Below are positions 1-8,236 of a stretch of DNA of 64,000 bases, piece after piece; positions within the stretch are counted from its first letter, which is position 1, and every line of letters starts with the position of its first letter. Source of the DNA: Pomphorhynchus laevis (taxonomy: Eukaryota > Acanthocephala > Palaeacanthocephala > Echinorhynchida > Pomphorhynchidae); the NCBI GenBank assembly GCA_012934845.2, contig WNNJ02002730.1, positions 1 through 64,000 on the forward strand, read 5' to 3'. A program made the translations under genes and the position numbers. The notes beneath the pieces are model-generated. The model was not told the DNA's origin and made no database searches. It was given only the letters and a program-made list of their open reading frames with translations.

Positions 1-6
1 ATAATA

Positions 7-288
7 ATAATGCAGCGATTTATTTCCCATTTCGCCTTTCGGCTGGGCAAAATTTAAAATACAATAAATTAAATCAATTACTTGAAATCAGAAATCCGGC
101 GTCTGAACATTTAGCGTACGTTGTTATAGATTAATTCTGAAGTTTGAAATCGGGCCATGAGTGCAACGATGCGCAAGAAAAAAATGTTAAGCATCAATCA
201 AAGTTAGGCGATTTCCTAGTCCTCCTTTGTCGACTTGTTCTAAAGACCACGAAGATAATACGGGGCATGCGAAAGCATGCAAAAGAGC
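7..288 (-). repeat. 3' module shared with 19676-19963
   Basis: About 280 bp that recurs almost unchanged, in the same orientation, at 19676-19963. Both copies end in an ATAAT-rich tail. On the left copy the upstream neighbour is the RT of an APE-type LINE. On the right copy it is a different 115-bp stretch joined to a REL-LINE fragment. The likely reading is the 3' UTR of a LINE family captured twice with different upstream sequence. Confidence 0.75.
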
Positions 289-291
289 TCA

Positions 292-2313
292 TCACGACAG
301 CGAGGAACCTCGCCGAAATTTTATAATTTTCGTTTTGGAAGTGTTGATCACTATTTTATTTGTCAGACAAAACTCAACGAGAGCTGTAATGGCTGATTGT
401 GCTGAGCATCTATCCAACGTTATTAAGGCAAGATCGTCAGCATATAAAATTGGCACTACATTGGAAGCGGCGAAACGAACATGATCTGGGAGATCCATCA
501 AGAAGAAGGAAAATAACAGCGGGCTGAGAGGATTTCCTTGCTGGACTCCACGACTAGCAGTCAAAGGACCCGAATAATTAACTCCGTCGTAAATGCGCAT
601 CGAACTAGGACGCAATATTCTTTCAAGAAGAAATAGAAAGTTTCCATGAACATTTACTCTCTCATGAAGCTTGGTTAATAGCAAGGTTCTATCAATCGAG
701 TCGAACGCTTTCGCAAAATCAACAAAAATGCTATACAAAGATGAATGCTTATTAAAAGTATCGAGAACAAGTGACCGAAGAACTGAGAGTGCACTCATAG
801 TAGAATGATTTATACGAAATCCATGTTGCTCTGGAGGAAGAAGAAAACTACGAAATCTCGACAAACGTACGGCCATCAAATTAGATAGAACTTTATACGA
901 ATGATTTAGTAGAGCTATCCCTCTATAAGAATCTCGACACGAAGGATCTCCCGAACCTTTGAACAACACTTTGATAATGCTGTCACGCCAGCCATTTGGT
1001 ATAGGCCAACCCCTAAGAATCGCGTTATAAAAGAATATCCAGTAGTCAGCGACCAATCCGAAAGTCTGATTAATATGTTCAACACATAGTTGATCAATTC
1101 CAGCAGCCTTTCTAGTAGCCATATTAGAGAGACAGCTCTTAATTTCAGCTAGGCTAAAGGGAGAATTGAGCGGATCATGGTCCGTGATAGGACAATAGAG
1201 ATTGCATTCTTTAGGATCGAAGGAATTAGAATTAGACGAGGCCAAAATTTCAGCGAAATGCTTGCGCCAATCTTCTAAAGGAAACTTAGAGGCAAGTTTA
1301 CAAGTTTTGGGGCGTGCTAGCCATGGAGCGACCTCAGCTCTTAGAAGCATTATCTGTTCTTCTCGTCTAAGCACATTCAGCCTGAATTGTCTAGTACTCT
1401 TATTATAAGATCTACGCAGAGTCACAAAATCCGTCCTGGACAATGAAAATTCATTAGTCTTGTAGAATGAGAGTAGCATCCTCTGCAAAATTTTTAAATG
1501 GTTTGGTAGTCGATACGATCGGCTTCCATTATGTCGGATATTATTACACGCGCGTAACAGTGTTTGGTGGAGCATAGTGTAACTGGCCGCTAGATCACCA
1601 CCCAACAAGAGTCGCTTAGATTCATTCAAATGACTAAAGTTAATGGCGTCGACAACGATCCGCCTACTCTTGGGTTGGACGGGACAAAAATCACTTAGTG
1701 AAGTTGAGAATTCTTCAATGACACAAATTACCGGTTTATGTTTTCGTCGTAAAGCCCATGCTACATCGAAATCTAAGCATGTATCATGAATACCAACGTT
1801 CGAGAATATTAAATCTAGACAGCTCCTAGTTTCACCCATTTCATAAGTCCAACCCTCGATAGGAACGTGAAGAGTTAGATTGTGCGAAAAGAAGAATTCC
1901 TTTAGTAAATTAAGCTTCAGAGGGGATCTAGAAGAGGTAGCGTTGAAGTCACCGGCAACAACTATGGGTTTATTACGAGATGAGTTTAAGAGAATCTCAG
2001 ACAACTCATTAATAATATCAGAAGCGTCTAACGACGGCTTGAAGTAGCAGGCGATAATGACAATGCTCGGAGTGTCCAAATAAACTGAATTCTCGAATGT
2101 TTTGTAAGACCACTCACTAAAAGAACCATTGATTGCCAAAATAACACCTCCACTAGGTCGACCGCGATCACCAAGAGTGGCCAGAATTTCAAAGCAATAA
2201 AATGAGTTTAATTTTACCGGCGATGTTGTGAAAGTCTCCAATAGAACTGCAATATCAAAGGAGGTCAAATAACTAGCAAATCCTTCATTCATAAGAGTTT
2301 CAAGACCTTCCAC
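292..2313 (-). CDS. LINE ORF2: APE endonuclease and reverse transcriptase, C-terminally truncated
   Basis: A 673-residue open frame. The first ~220 residues look like an apurinic-type endonuclease (FNVEGL just upstream, LLETF, VVAGDFNA, and a SCLDLIFSN segment). RT motifs follow at about residues 390-670: YRGIALL, PEQHGFR, FVDFAKAFDSI, GVQQGNPLSPLLF and the catalytic YADDLAL. The product would nick target DNA and copy its RNA by target-primed reverse transcription. There is no ATG upstream of the endonuclease start in frame, so the listed start is arbitrary. The protein ends abruptly after the RT palm at FRRGSSLS, where a full LINE would have a thumb and C-terminal segment of 200 or more residues. 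Confidence 0.85.
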   Translation of the reverse strand: MEGLETLMNEGFASYLTSFDIAVLLETFTTSPVKLNSFYCFEILATLGDRGRPSGGVILAINGSFSEWSYKTFENSVYLDTPSIVIIACYFKPSLDASDIINELSEILLNSSRNKPIVVAGDFNATSSRSPLKLNLLKEFFFSHNLTLHVPIEGWTYEMGETRSCLDLIFSNVGIHDTCLDFDVAWALRRKHKPVICVIEEFSTSLSDFCPVQPKSRRIVVDAINFSHLNESKRLLLGGDLAASYTMLHQTLLRACNNIRHNGSRSYRLPNHLKILQRMLLSFYKTNEFSLSRTDFVTLRRSYNKSTRQFRLNVLRREEQIMLLRAEVAPWLARPKTCKLASKFPLEDWRKHFAEILASSNSNSFDPKECNLYCPITDHDPLNSPFSLAEIKSCLSNMATRKAAGIDQLCVEHINQTFGLVADYWIFFYNAILRGWPIPNGWRDSIIKVLFKGSGDPSCRDSYRGIALLNHSYKVLSNLMAVRLSRFRSFLLPPEQHGFRINHSTMSALSVLRSLVLDTFNKHSSLYSIFVDFAKAFDSIDRTLLLTKLHERVNVHGNFLFLLERILRPSSMRIYDGVNYSGPLTASRGVQQGNPLSPLLFSFFLMDLPDHVRFAASNVVPILYADDLALITLDRCSAQSAITALVEFCLTNKIVINTSKTKIIKFRRGSSLS

Positions 2314-2402
2314 GTTAAATAATAAAAGACGACGAAGGCAAGAATCTGACGCTGCACGAGGAAAAGTTTGTGATTGTCATATGGGGGATAACTGTGACTG
2401 CC

Positions 2403-3074
2403 CTATCCCATTTTCCCAGTAGATGATTCCAAACGTGTTCCTAAGCGTACCACTTTATTGTTACGGATCACAAAGCGAACTGACGTATTGTTTTCCCTCG
2501 CCACCTTAAGTTGATCGAGAAGGATGTTACGCGCATCACGTTCCGCTGGGGAGAGGTCAGCACTGACGTATACATTTTGGAAGAGCTCAGAGTCTTTTAA
2601 GCATCTTCCTCGCTTCAGAATTAATGTACTAACCGCTTCGTTAGTTGTGAGTAAAAGCCAGGGTGGTGAATCACTCTTCTGAGCCCGAAAGCGGTGCACC
2701 CTAATCGAAATATTTTTGTCCAGATGAATGTCCAACGATGCAAGCAACGCCTGAACATTCTCCACCTCATTAGAAGCAACCGGTAGACCTCGAATAATAA
2801 CGTTACGAGCTCTACGAGCCTGTCGATCAACTTCCTGAATAACCTCGAGAGGAGGAGCATCCTTCGACAATCTATTGGCAGCTAGAACAGTTCGTGTGAC
2901 CATACGTTGTACTACGTTGGAAAACGATAGAGGCTTGCCAACCGAAGTATCTGCATGACTTAGTACTGCGCTAACCCCTTTAGTCGATGGTCCCTCCGAA
3001 ATGGCAAGTAACTCTTTTATCTCGTGTTCAAGTGTTTCTATGCGTCTTGTGTTGTTCTGAGCTACGTCGATCAA
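2403..3074 (-). CDS. LINE ORF1, RNA-binding protein, N-terminally truncated
   Basis: A 223-residue frame. It opens with a short coiled-coil-like stretch (RRIETLEHEIKELL), then an RRM-like core with NVIIRGLP near residue 92 and a C-terminal half with DLSPAERDARNILLDQLK. This layout is typical of ORF1 RNA chaperones of L1, CR1 and Jockey-like LINEs, which coat the element RNA. It ends about 90 bp before ORF2. The start lies on the junction with the PLE-like element, so the natural N-terminus is probably lost. Confidence 0.7.
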   Translation of the reverse strand: MIDVAQNNTRRIETLEHEIKELLAISEGPSTKGVSAVLSHADTSVGKPLSFSNVVQRMVTRTVLAANRLSKDAPPLEVIQEVDRQARRARNVIIRGLPVASNEVENVQALLASLDIHLDKNISIRVHRFRAQKSDSPPWLLLTTNEAVSTLILKRGRCLKDSELFQNVYVSADLSPAERDARNILLDQLKVARENNTSVRFVIRNNKVVRLGTRLESSTGKMG

Positions 3075-3212
3075 ATTAAATCAGCTAACTGAGTCTACGT
3101 ATTGTTATATAATTATAAAATAAACAAAACATAATAATGCTAAATCAAAATTTAATAATTAAATAATAAAATTAATAATTGTTTTTAGATTTTCTATAAT
3201 TTAAATCAAGTT

Positions 3213-3243
<31 letters not shown>

Positions 3244-3307
3244 TTTAAAATAAACGTCATTTTTATGAATTGACTAATAAATAACAGACGTTGTATCAGA
3301 ATAAGAA

Positions 3308-3376
3308 TTAGAGGTCATCAGGAGAACTGCTATGCTATCAGGTTTCGGCCCCTAACTCCTCTACCCAACATAGCAG
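3308..3376 (-). ncRNA. hammerhead-like core, permuted order
   Basis: On the minus strand the order is an 8-nt stem III strand CTGCTATG, TTGGGTA (candidate cleavage after GTA), GAGGAG, TTAGGGG, CCGAAA, ACCTGATAG, CATAGCAG, a stem I strand, then CTGATGA and CCTCTAA. Stems I, II and III can all pair (stem II TTAGGGG with CCTCTAA, one wobble). The strand order is cut site, GAAA, CTGATGA, not the usual one. Two unpaired C precede GAAA, which weakens the call. The same unit is at 49482-49552. Confidence 0.4.
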
Positions 3377-3449
3377 CGGGGCCAAATACATGCTAATGAT
3401 GTATTCCTCTGAAATAACTATCTAGTATCTTATTCTAATGCAAAGTATA

Positions 3450-4072
3450 TTATTTATTATCCATCCATAAAAATTTGCCACTTAAGAGTTTAAATTTATT
3501 CTTTATATTATTGTGTTGATTTATATATTTTACTATTTTCTGCTTGATGTTATTTTTATAGTAACCTAGTTTAAAATATGTATCTATTAAATTATTTAAA
3601 TGATTTTGAAGAAAGCCAATATCATTACATATTGTTGCAATTCTTAAAATTTCATTATTTAATGTATTATATTTTATATTATATGGTATGCATGAATGCT
3701 CATGCAAAAATATGTTTCTTGTAAATTTAAATATGTCATCTTTACGATATAAATTAATAGTAGTTTTAGTTAATGTTAATTTAATGTTCATATCTAGATA
3801 TACACCTTCCTTATCATTAATATTGGTTTTGTTAAGAATAAGGCTTTCTGGATAAATGTGCTCACTAATTGAATAAAAATTATTGGAATTAAATACACAT
3901 ATATCATCAATGTATCGAAACATATATTTCATATATTTATATTGTTTAGATTTAGTTTTTACACAGTTATGAACAAATTCATATTCTATAAAGCTTAAAA
4001 ATAAGTCAGCTATAATTGGGCTACTATTACCACCCATTGGAACACCTTTTACTTGTCTAAATATAGATGTTC
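3450..4072 (-). CDS. PLE-like reverse transcriptase, C-terminal part
   Basis: About 207 residues of the element's own RT: IFRQVKGVPMGGNSSP, a FRYIDDICVFN catalytic segment, IYPESL, YLDMNI, then LYRKDDIF and a basic C-terminal tail ending in WMDNK. The open frame extends to 4250, but residues beyond about 4072 belong to the neighbouring REL-LINE fragment. The related copy at 48826-49410 shows the missing upstream motifs (YDFSTLYTN) but lacks the YIDD segment. Confidence 0.7.
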
Positions 4073-4448
4073 GAAACCTTCTTGGCAGCACACTGGCCGC
4101 ATAAGAAGTCACGAAGAAAGAACTCTCTGGATACATTTCTTGGAGCTTTAACGGAAGAACGTAACAAACAACCCTCCGAAGAACATTCCATGAACAACGT
4201 GACGTAAATCTCGGTATCAAGATGTAAACTGGGAACAACCTGGGAAGCAAAGATATATAACTCTGTCCGAAAGACTTTCACTAGGAGCTGTAGAGTCTAC
4301 TGTATCTAAGCATGGGGAACTCACAAGGCGATTACCACAACGTTGTGCCGGAAAGCAATCACGACAAGCTCTACCCGCCTTGACACACACAATTCTTGCA
4401 CACCGCATGCGGCCCATTGCATGAACAACATCGATCTGGAACTGTCAT
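4072..4448 (-). pseudogene. REL-LINE N-terminal cysteine-cluster region
   Basis: An ATG at 4448-4446 opens MTVPDRCCSCNGPHAV, then CKNCVC. After a one-base shift the frame at 4217-4417 continues with VKAGRACRDCFPAQRCGN. The CCxCNGPxAxCKxCxC...CxxC pattern matches the N-termini of copies C, E and G. It resembles CXC-type zinc-binding modules and probably binds nucleic acid. Only the N-terminus survives here. Confidence 0.65.
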
Positions 4449-4539
4449 TGTTGCTCCAAATTTGTGCAAGTAATCGCTTGTTGTCCACAGAAGTTCGATG
4501 TAGTGAACAGTCGACGATTGTCGATATTAAAACGCAGTT

Positions 4540-4790
4540 TGATTGTATAAGTTCGTTGTAGTGAAACGAAGTTCGTTGCAGAAGTGCGGCGTAGAAGTTC
4601 GTTGTTAGAAGTTCGTTTATTCTCGAAGTGCGGAGTAGAAGTTCGTTTATTCTCGAAGTGGGCGTAGAAGTTCGTTGTGAAGTGGAGGTTCGTAGAAGTT
4701 CGTTATTCTCGAAGTGGGCGTAGAAGTTCGTAGAAGTTCGAAGTGCGGCGTAGAAGTTCGTTGTTATAAGTTCGTTTATTTGTATAGAAC
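4540..4790. repeat. GTAGAAGTTCGTT minisatellite
   Basis: About 250 bp of imperfect short tandem units built from GTAGAAGTTCGTT and TATTCTCGAAGTGGGC. On the minus strand it sits directly upstream of the ATG of REL-LINE J, so it is probably that element's 5' leader. Tandem repeats in LINE 5' UTRs often carry internal promoters; that role here is inference. Confidence 0.75.
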
Positions 4791-4912
4791 TTAATATAAC
4801 CAATAATAATAATTTTTTTAAAGAAGAAAAGCTTTATTCACAAAGTTTACAAAGGGAATTTAACCCAAATATCATTATGTTTGAATTTCATGTTACGGGG
4901 CGTGTGCTTTAG

Positions 4913-7285
4913 CTAAGGCTCCTGTTGCTCGAGGCGGACGGCCTTTCCACTTGAAGAACGGTAACCCCGGATGCATATCGACGCCGCGCGGCATAGGGCA
5001 ACACCGATTTCACGTGTAATGCGAGTCAAGCACTGTGCGTATGTCGTTTGGTCAGACCTCTGCGCCTGCAGAATGGCGATTCGGCGCAACACAGCACGAG
5101 AGCTTTCACTCAATCCGCCGTTTGTCGAAGCGATGAAGGGTACAAATGTGCCTCTTGCAATCTGTTGAACCCGTTCCTCATATTTAGACTTCTTTCTTGC
5201 TTCGTGGAAGTTGAACGCACTGGACGTGCTTGTACGGTAAGATTCGGCAAGGTTGTTGAAAATGCTGACGTCTATATACGTCCGCTCGAATCTACCGGGA
5301 AACAGTCTAGTACAGACGATATCCACTCGTGCGTCAAGATCTCTTGTCGTTGCACTATTGGTGAAGACGTGATCCACGCTGGGACTATCGAGTACAGGTT
5401 CGATCCCTACACCATGACAAACAGTCGTTAGATTTCGGGCAAGGATATCACGAACGATATTGTGACGAAAAATCTGCAACCCTCCACGCCGACATGAAAG
5501 GAGATGCTTCAAGCATGCAGGAGTATTGCATATGCATCTCATGGGCATGTCAGTCGGTTCCCAAGCATACCCCACGGCCATACTATCTATGAATTCACGT
5601 GGAAGAATATGGGAGTTTTTACGAACCGGGGGCACTATGGAAAGCCATGACGATGCACCATAAACGGACGCGTATGCAAGGGCTTCCTGTGAGATTTCGT
5701 TTAAGTTCGACTTCGCGTAATTAAAGCGGCTAATTGCGGCTGTCTTTCTTTCAGCACTAATCCGCTCGCCGATCTTTTGATATTCGGTTCTGAAGACGAC
5801 ACCTTGGCAATCTGACGTGAATGACGAGCACATTCTCTCAGAAGAGCTGAATTCCAGGTCCTTCACGAACAGAGGGTCAATGATCCCGAGGCCTCCTTCT
5901 CGTATGGGACTGGTGAGTACCTTCACCCAATCTTCTGAAAGGTCCTGCTTTGTCATTTCCTTTAAGAATCTCCCGGTAATTGCATCCCGCAAAGGTGCAA
6001 GGTCGTCATAGGAGCAACTCGTTGTGCGTAAGAAGTGTGTCCACTTCCATTGCAATGACTTGGTCAATCCGATGTAAGAAATATGCGGGTCTACAGAGCA
6101 TATCTCTGTGAGCCGGTCTGTCAGATATACGTCATCTTCAATTCGCTCTCTGGTCGATTCTTTCATGAACGCACTTGATCCAATGAATGAGCCGAGAATC
6201 TTAACACCATCGTGCCTTATGTCGACACCTGCAAACTTTGATTGATCTACTGTCATCGTTTCGTGCAGAAGAAGAGCAGATTTGGCTGGTTTAACATGAT
6301 AGCCATAATCAGGTCCGTGCTGTTGTAGGATATTAAGTACTTTCTCAAGCATCGATGTGGGGCCGAGGAAGTTCGCATCGTCTGCAAACCACCGTTGAAC
6401 AACACCAGGACATTGATCCCTTATCATCCTTATAAGAGGCAGAGAAGCCATTGCGAAGATGGCCATTGCTAAGGGGTCGCCTTGAGTCACACCCTCCTTC
6501 GAGTGGAGCGAACCACCTTCCAAAATAAGACGAGCATCGACAGAATAGATGTTTTGGAAAGTTTGCGCCAATGACGGACATAAATGCGACATGTTATGAA
6601 GAGCTACTCGGCGGTTTAAGCTGTTAAAAGCGTTGGAGGCGTCGACACACAGTAAGCCAAATTCTGGATTGTTGTGGAAGTTATTGCGTAGAGAGTGTAT
6701 ACAAAAGTCCACACCACTCCGTTGTGAGGCACATAGTTGCTCTAATCCAGCGATGTCTTGCAAATCCGTTTTTATATGTTGCAAAATCGCTTTGCAGACA
6801 ATCCGTCTACCGACTTCGGCTATTCCAATCGGTCGAATACCTCCAGTCTTTTTCGGGATGGCCACAAGTCGGCAAGCTACGAAAGCATTAATAGTATTAG
6901 GCGAGACTTTTTCAGAAGCGATTTTGACTGCTAGAGCGGCAAGAGCTTCAGCAAGCTTTTTAGAATGAGTACCGAAAGCCGTGAGCATGCGTTTCCACAT
7001 AAGCGCATCCACGCCGGATGGGCCTGCTGTGCCAAATGTGGAGCAGGAGGCTTTTACGATGTCGCTTGCGTCAATTGCAAGGAATGTAGACGGATGGTGA
7101 GGAACCGTACCCATCATGGGAGCATGCAGAAGTGCTTCCGGCTTTGCCTCTGCTGCTTCAGGATGTAACCTCTGTAGGAGATTCTTCACTGTAAAATCAT
7201 CAATCAATGTGTCTGCACGAAGGGTTCCAGAAGTTTGAATGCCAGATAGGAGGGATGTTGCAGCGCTTAGACGGCCTTTCTTCAC
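4913..7285 (-). CDS. REL-LINE polyprotein: reverse transcriptase plus restriction-like endonuclease
   Basis: The longest intact frame of the family here, 790 residues. RT motifs: GPSGVDALMW near residue 95, GGIRPIGIAEVGRR, VDASNAFNSLNRR, EGVTQGDPLAM, and a catalytic RWFADDANF (FADD rather than YADD). The C-terminal third has the zinc-binding pattern CICN...HLLSC with RRGG, then RHNIVRD and RDLDARVDIV...YIDVSIFN. That is the CCHC plus PD-(D/E)xK-type layout of R2-like endonucleases. The protein would nick DNA and prime on it. The start lies about 50 bp inside the element's true reading frame; the natural N-terminus is in the 7336-7767 region. Confidence 0.85.
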   Translation of the reverse strand: MKKGRLSAATSLLSGIQTSGTLRADTLIDDFTVKNLLQRLHPEAAEAKPEALLHAPMMGTVPHHPSTFLAIDASDIVKASCSTFGTAGPSGVDALMWKRMLTAFGTHSKKLAEALAALAVKIASEKVSPNTINAFVACRLVAIPKKTGGIRPIGIAEVGRRIVCKAILQHIKTDLQDIAGLEQLCASQRSGVDFCIHSLRNNFHNNPEFGLLCVDASNAFNSLNRRVALHNMSHLCPSLAQTFQNIYSVDARLILEGGSLHSKEGVTQGDPLAMAIFAMASLPLIRMIRDQCPGVVQRWFADDANFLGPTSMLEKVLNILQQHGPDYGYHVKPAKSALLLHETMTVDQSKFAGVDIRHDGVKILGSFIGSSAFMKESTRERIEDDVYLTDRLTEICSVDPHISYIGLTKSLQWKWTHFLRTTSCSYDDLAPLRDAITGRFLKEMTKQDLSEDWVKVLTSPIREGGLGIIDPLFVKDLEFSSSERMCSSFTSDCQGVVFRTEYQKIGERISAERKTAAISRFNYAKSNLNEISQEALAYASVYGASSWLSIVPPVRKNSHILPREFIDSMAVGYAWEPTDMPMRCICNTPACLKHLLSCRRGGLQIFRHNIVRDILARNLTTVCHGVGIEPVLDSPSVDHVFTNSATTRDLDARVDIVCTRLFPGRFERTYIDVSIFNNLAESYRTSTSSAFNFHEARKKSKYEERVQQIARGTFVPFIASTNGGLSESSRAVLRRIAILQAQRSDQTTYAQCLTRITREIGVALCRAASICIRGYRSSSGKAVRLEQQEP

Positions 7286-7335
7286 AAGATTGCAGTATCT
7301 GGTTTTCCATTCAGTATTTTTACCATCGTATTAAT

Positions 7336-7767
7336 TCAAATCAGCTCGGGCCTGCAGGCATCTCGCTTCGTCAAAGAGGGCATTAAAATCGTTATTTCTC
7401 CAAAGATCCAGCCTACGTTCCATAGCTTTGCGTATGATCGCCGTTTTACGACTTTCGATTCTCTGAAGCACACAACGAGGGAGCACGGTTGCCGCCTCAA
7501 GCGCGGAGCAGGATTGAAATGCACGTCCTCCGAAGCTTGGTAGTAAAGATCAGCCATGATGTCCACAAATTCGTTCGTAGCATTACAGCGAGGTGGATCC
7601 AAGAGCGCTGGGGGCCAAGTGATAACGATTTCGTAGATATCGTGAAGCGTTAATTGGCGCGCGGTAGACTCAGTCTGGTTATGGACAACATCACTTTCCC
7701 GCGGTATGTCCAATGCAATTAATGGATGAACTCGTTCGACTGGCGCAGCAGCGGAATTTGATAGCAT
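7336..7767 (-). pseudogene. REL-LINE A N-terminal region, frameshifted
   Basis: A 143-residue frame. Its middle (LHDIYEIVITWPPALLDPPRC and FVDIMADLYYQA) matches the helical segment after the cysteine cluster in copies C, E and G. After about residue 80 the homology moves to another frame (ESRKTAIIRKAMERRLDLW can be read), so at least one frameshift separates it from the main ORF. The cysteine cluster itself is absent. Confidence 0.65.
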
Positions 7768-7825
7768 TTGAGCGATAGAGTTACGACTTGTAGGTTGGTT
7801 AATTGACGATTGATTTCTACATTTC

Positions 7826-8236
7826 TATAATAATTTTTTTAAACATTTCAACATAACATACAATTTTGGTTACCCGCAAATGGGCTCTTATTAAAATTGT
7901 TATTATTATACATTTTCATTAATGTTAGTTTGGCGAATCATTGAATATATTCGCTTGACTATTGAGTTTTCGGATTGATGCTCGTCGAATCGCCAAGGAC
8001 ACACACTTTGCAAGGATGAATGATATGTCGCTCTAAAGTTTAGTGATGCATTTGTGATAGGGTGTATTTTGTTTAACCGCTTGTTGTCTTGCGATCTGTC
8101 GTAGTACTCTGTCTGCACTGAGCCCTATGCTTCCTAGCGCCGAAAACGTGAGAGGGTGAAACGCAGAGCACTCGATCTTTACTACTCTTTCAACATATTT
8201 AGTTCGTTTTCTATTCTCATGATAGTTATGTGCATT
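7826..8236 (-). pseudogene. REL-LINE A', 3' terminal fragment
   Basis: Reading the minus strand gives NYHENRKRTKYVERV, then SAFHPLTFSALGSIG and LAKCVSLAIRRAS. This is the last ~100 residues of the REL endonuclease domain, with one in-frame stop. A 3' UTR with GCCCATTTGCGGGTAACC and a T-rich tail follow. It is a strongly 5'-truncated insertion lying between copies A and B in the same orientation. Confidence 0.75.

Larger units (their letters stand above)
1..3073 (-). mobile_element. APE-type LINE, both ends truncated
   Basis: A minus-strand non-LTR retrotransposon with a 3' tail of AAT units at the window edge, then a 3' module, an endonuclease-RT ORF2 and an ORF1. The 5' side is cut where sequence of a PLE-like element starts at about 3073. 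The coding part stops just after the RT palm, so the thumb and C-terminal region of ORF2 are missing and the 3' module follows directly. RT style resembles Jockey/R1-like LINEs, but the clade call is tentative. The copy could not move by itself. Confidence 0.8.
3073..4072 (-). mobile_element. PLE-like RT element without GIY-YIG, copy 1
   Basis: Minus-strand element whose terminal region (3075-3450) recurs inverted at 49410-49790 and as a solo piece at 60361-60563. The coding part is an RT with RQVKGVPMGG and YIDD. It ends with no GIY-YIG domain after the RT. The 5' part is cut at about 4072, where a REL-LINE fragment begins. The family resembles YIDD-type RT elements common in marine invertebrates. 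Membership in the Naiad group of PLEs is possible but not shown, because the N-terminal region is absent. Confidence 0.7.
4072..4803 (-). mobile_element. REL-LINE J, 5' fragment
   Basis: The 5' end of a REL-type LINE: a minisatellite-like leader (4530-4800) followed by the cysteine-cluster N-terminus. It is cut by the PLE-like element at about 4072. Its 5' edge at 4803 touches the AATAATAAT/T-run tail of REL-LINE A. This makes it the first of six same-strand head-to-tail members. Confidence 0.6.
4804..7825 (-). mobile_element. REL-LINE A
   Basis: Minus-strand element with a tail of AAT units and a T-run at 4804-4820, a 3' UTR with GGGTTAAATTCCC, a long ORF, and an N-terminal region in a separate frame. 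The cysteine cluster is missing, so it is 5'-truncated where the tail of copy A' starts. Confidence 0.8.

Noticed and set aside
144-484. Small plus-strand ORFs at the left edge
   Set aside because: They lie antisense to the LINE 3' module and RT end; the same short frame recurs at 19830 only because the module is duplicated.
3073-4072. Calling the EN-less element a confirmed Naiad-type PLE
   Set aside because: Naiad elements have an N-terminal GIY-YIG, but no copy here preserves the N-terminus, so only a general PLE-like label is justified.
4321-4803. 160-residue minus-strand ORF with repeated ELLRTS/NFYA peptides
   Set aside because: It is the minisatellite read in one frame; the repeats arise from the DNA and no protein motif is present.
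4971-7168. Several plus-strand ORFs of 60-130 residues
   Set aside because: All are shadows opposite the REL-LINE A coding region.
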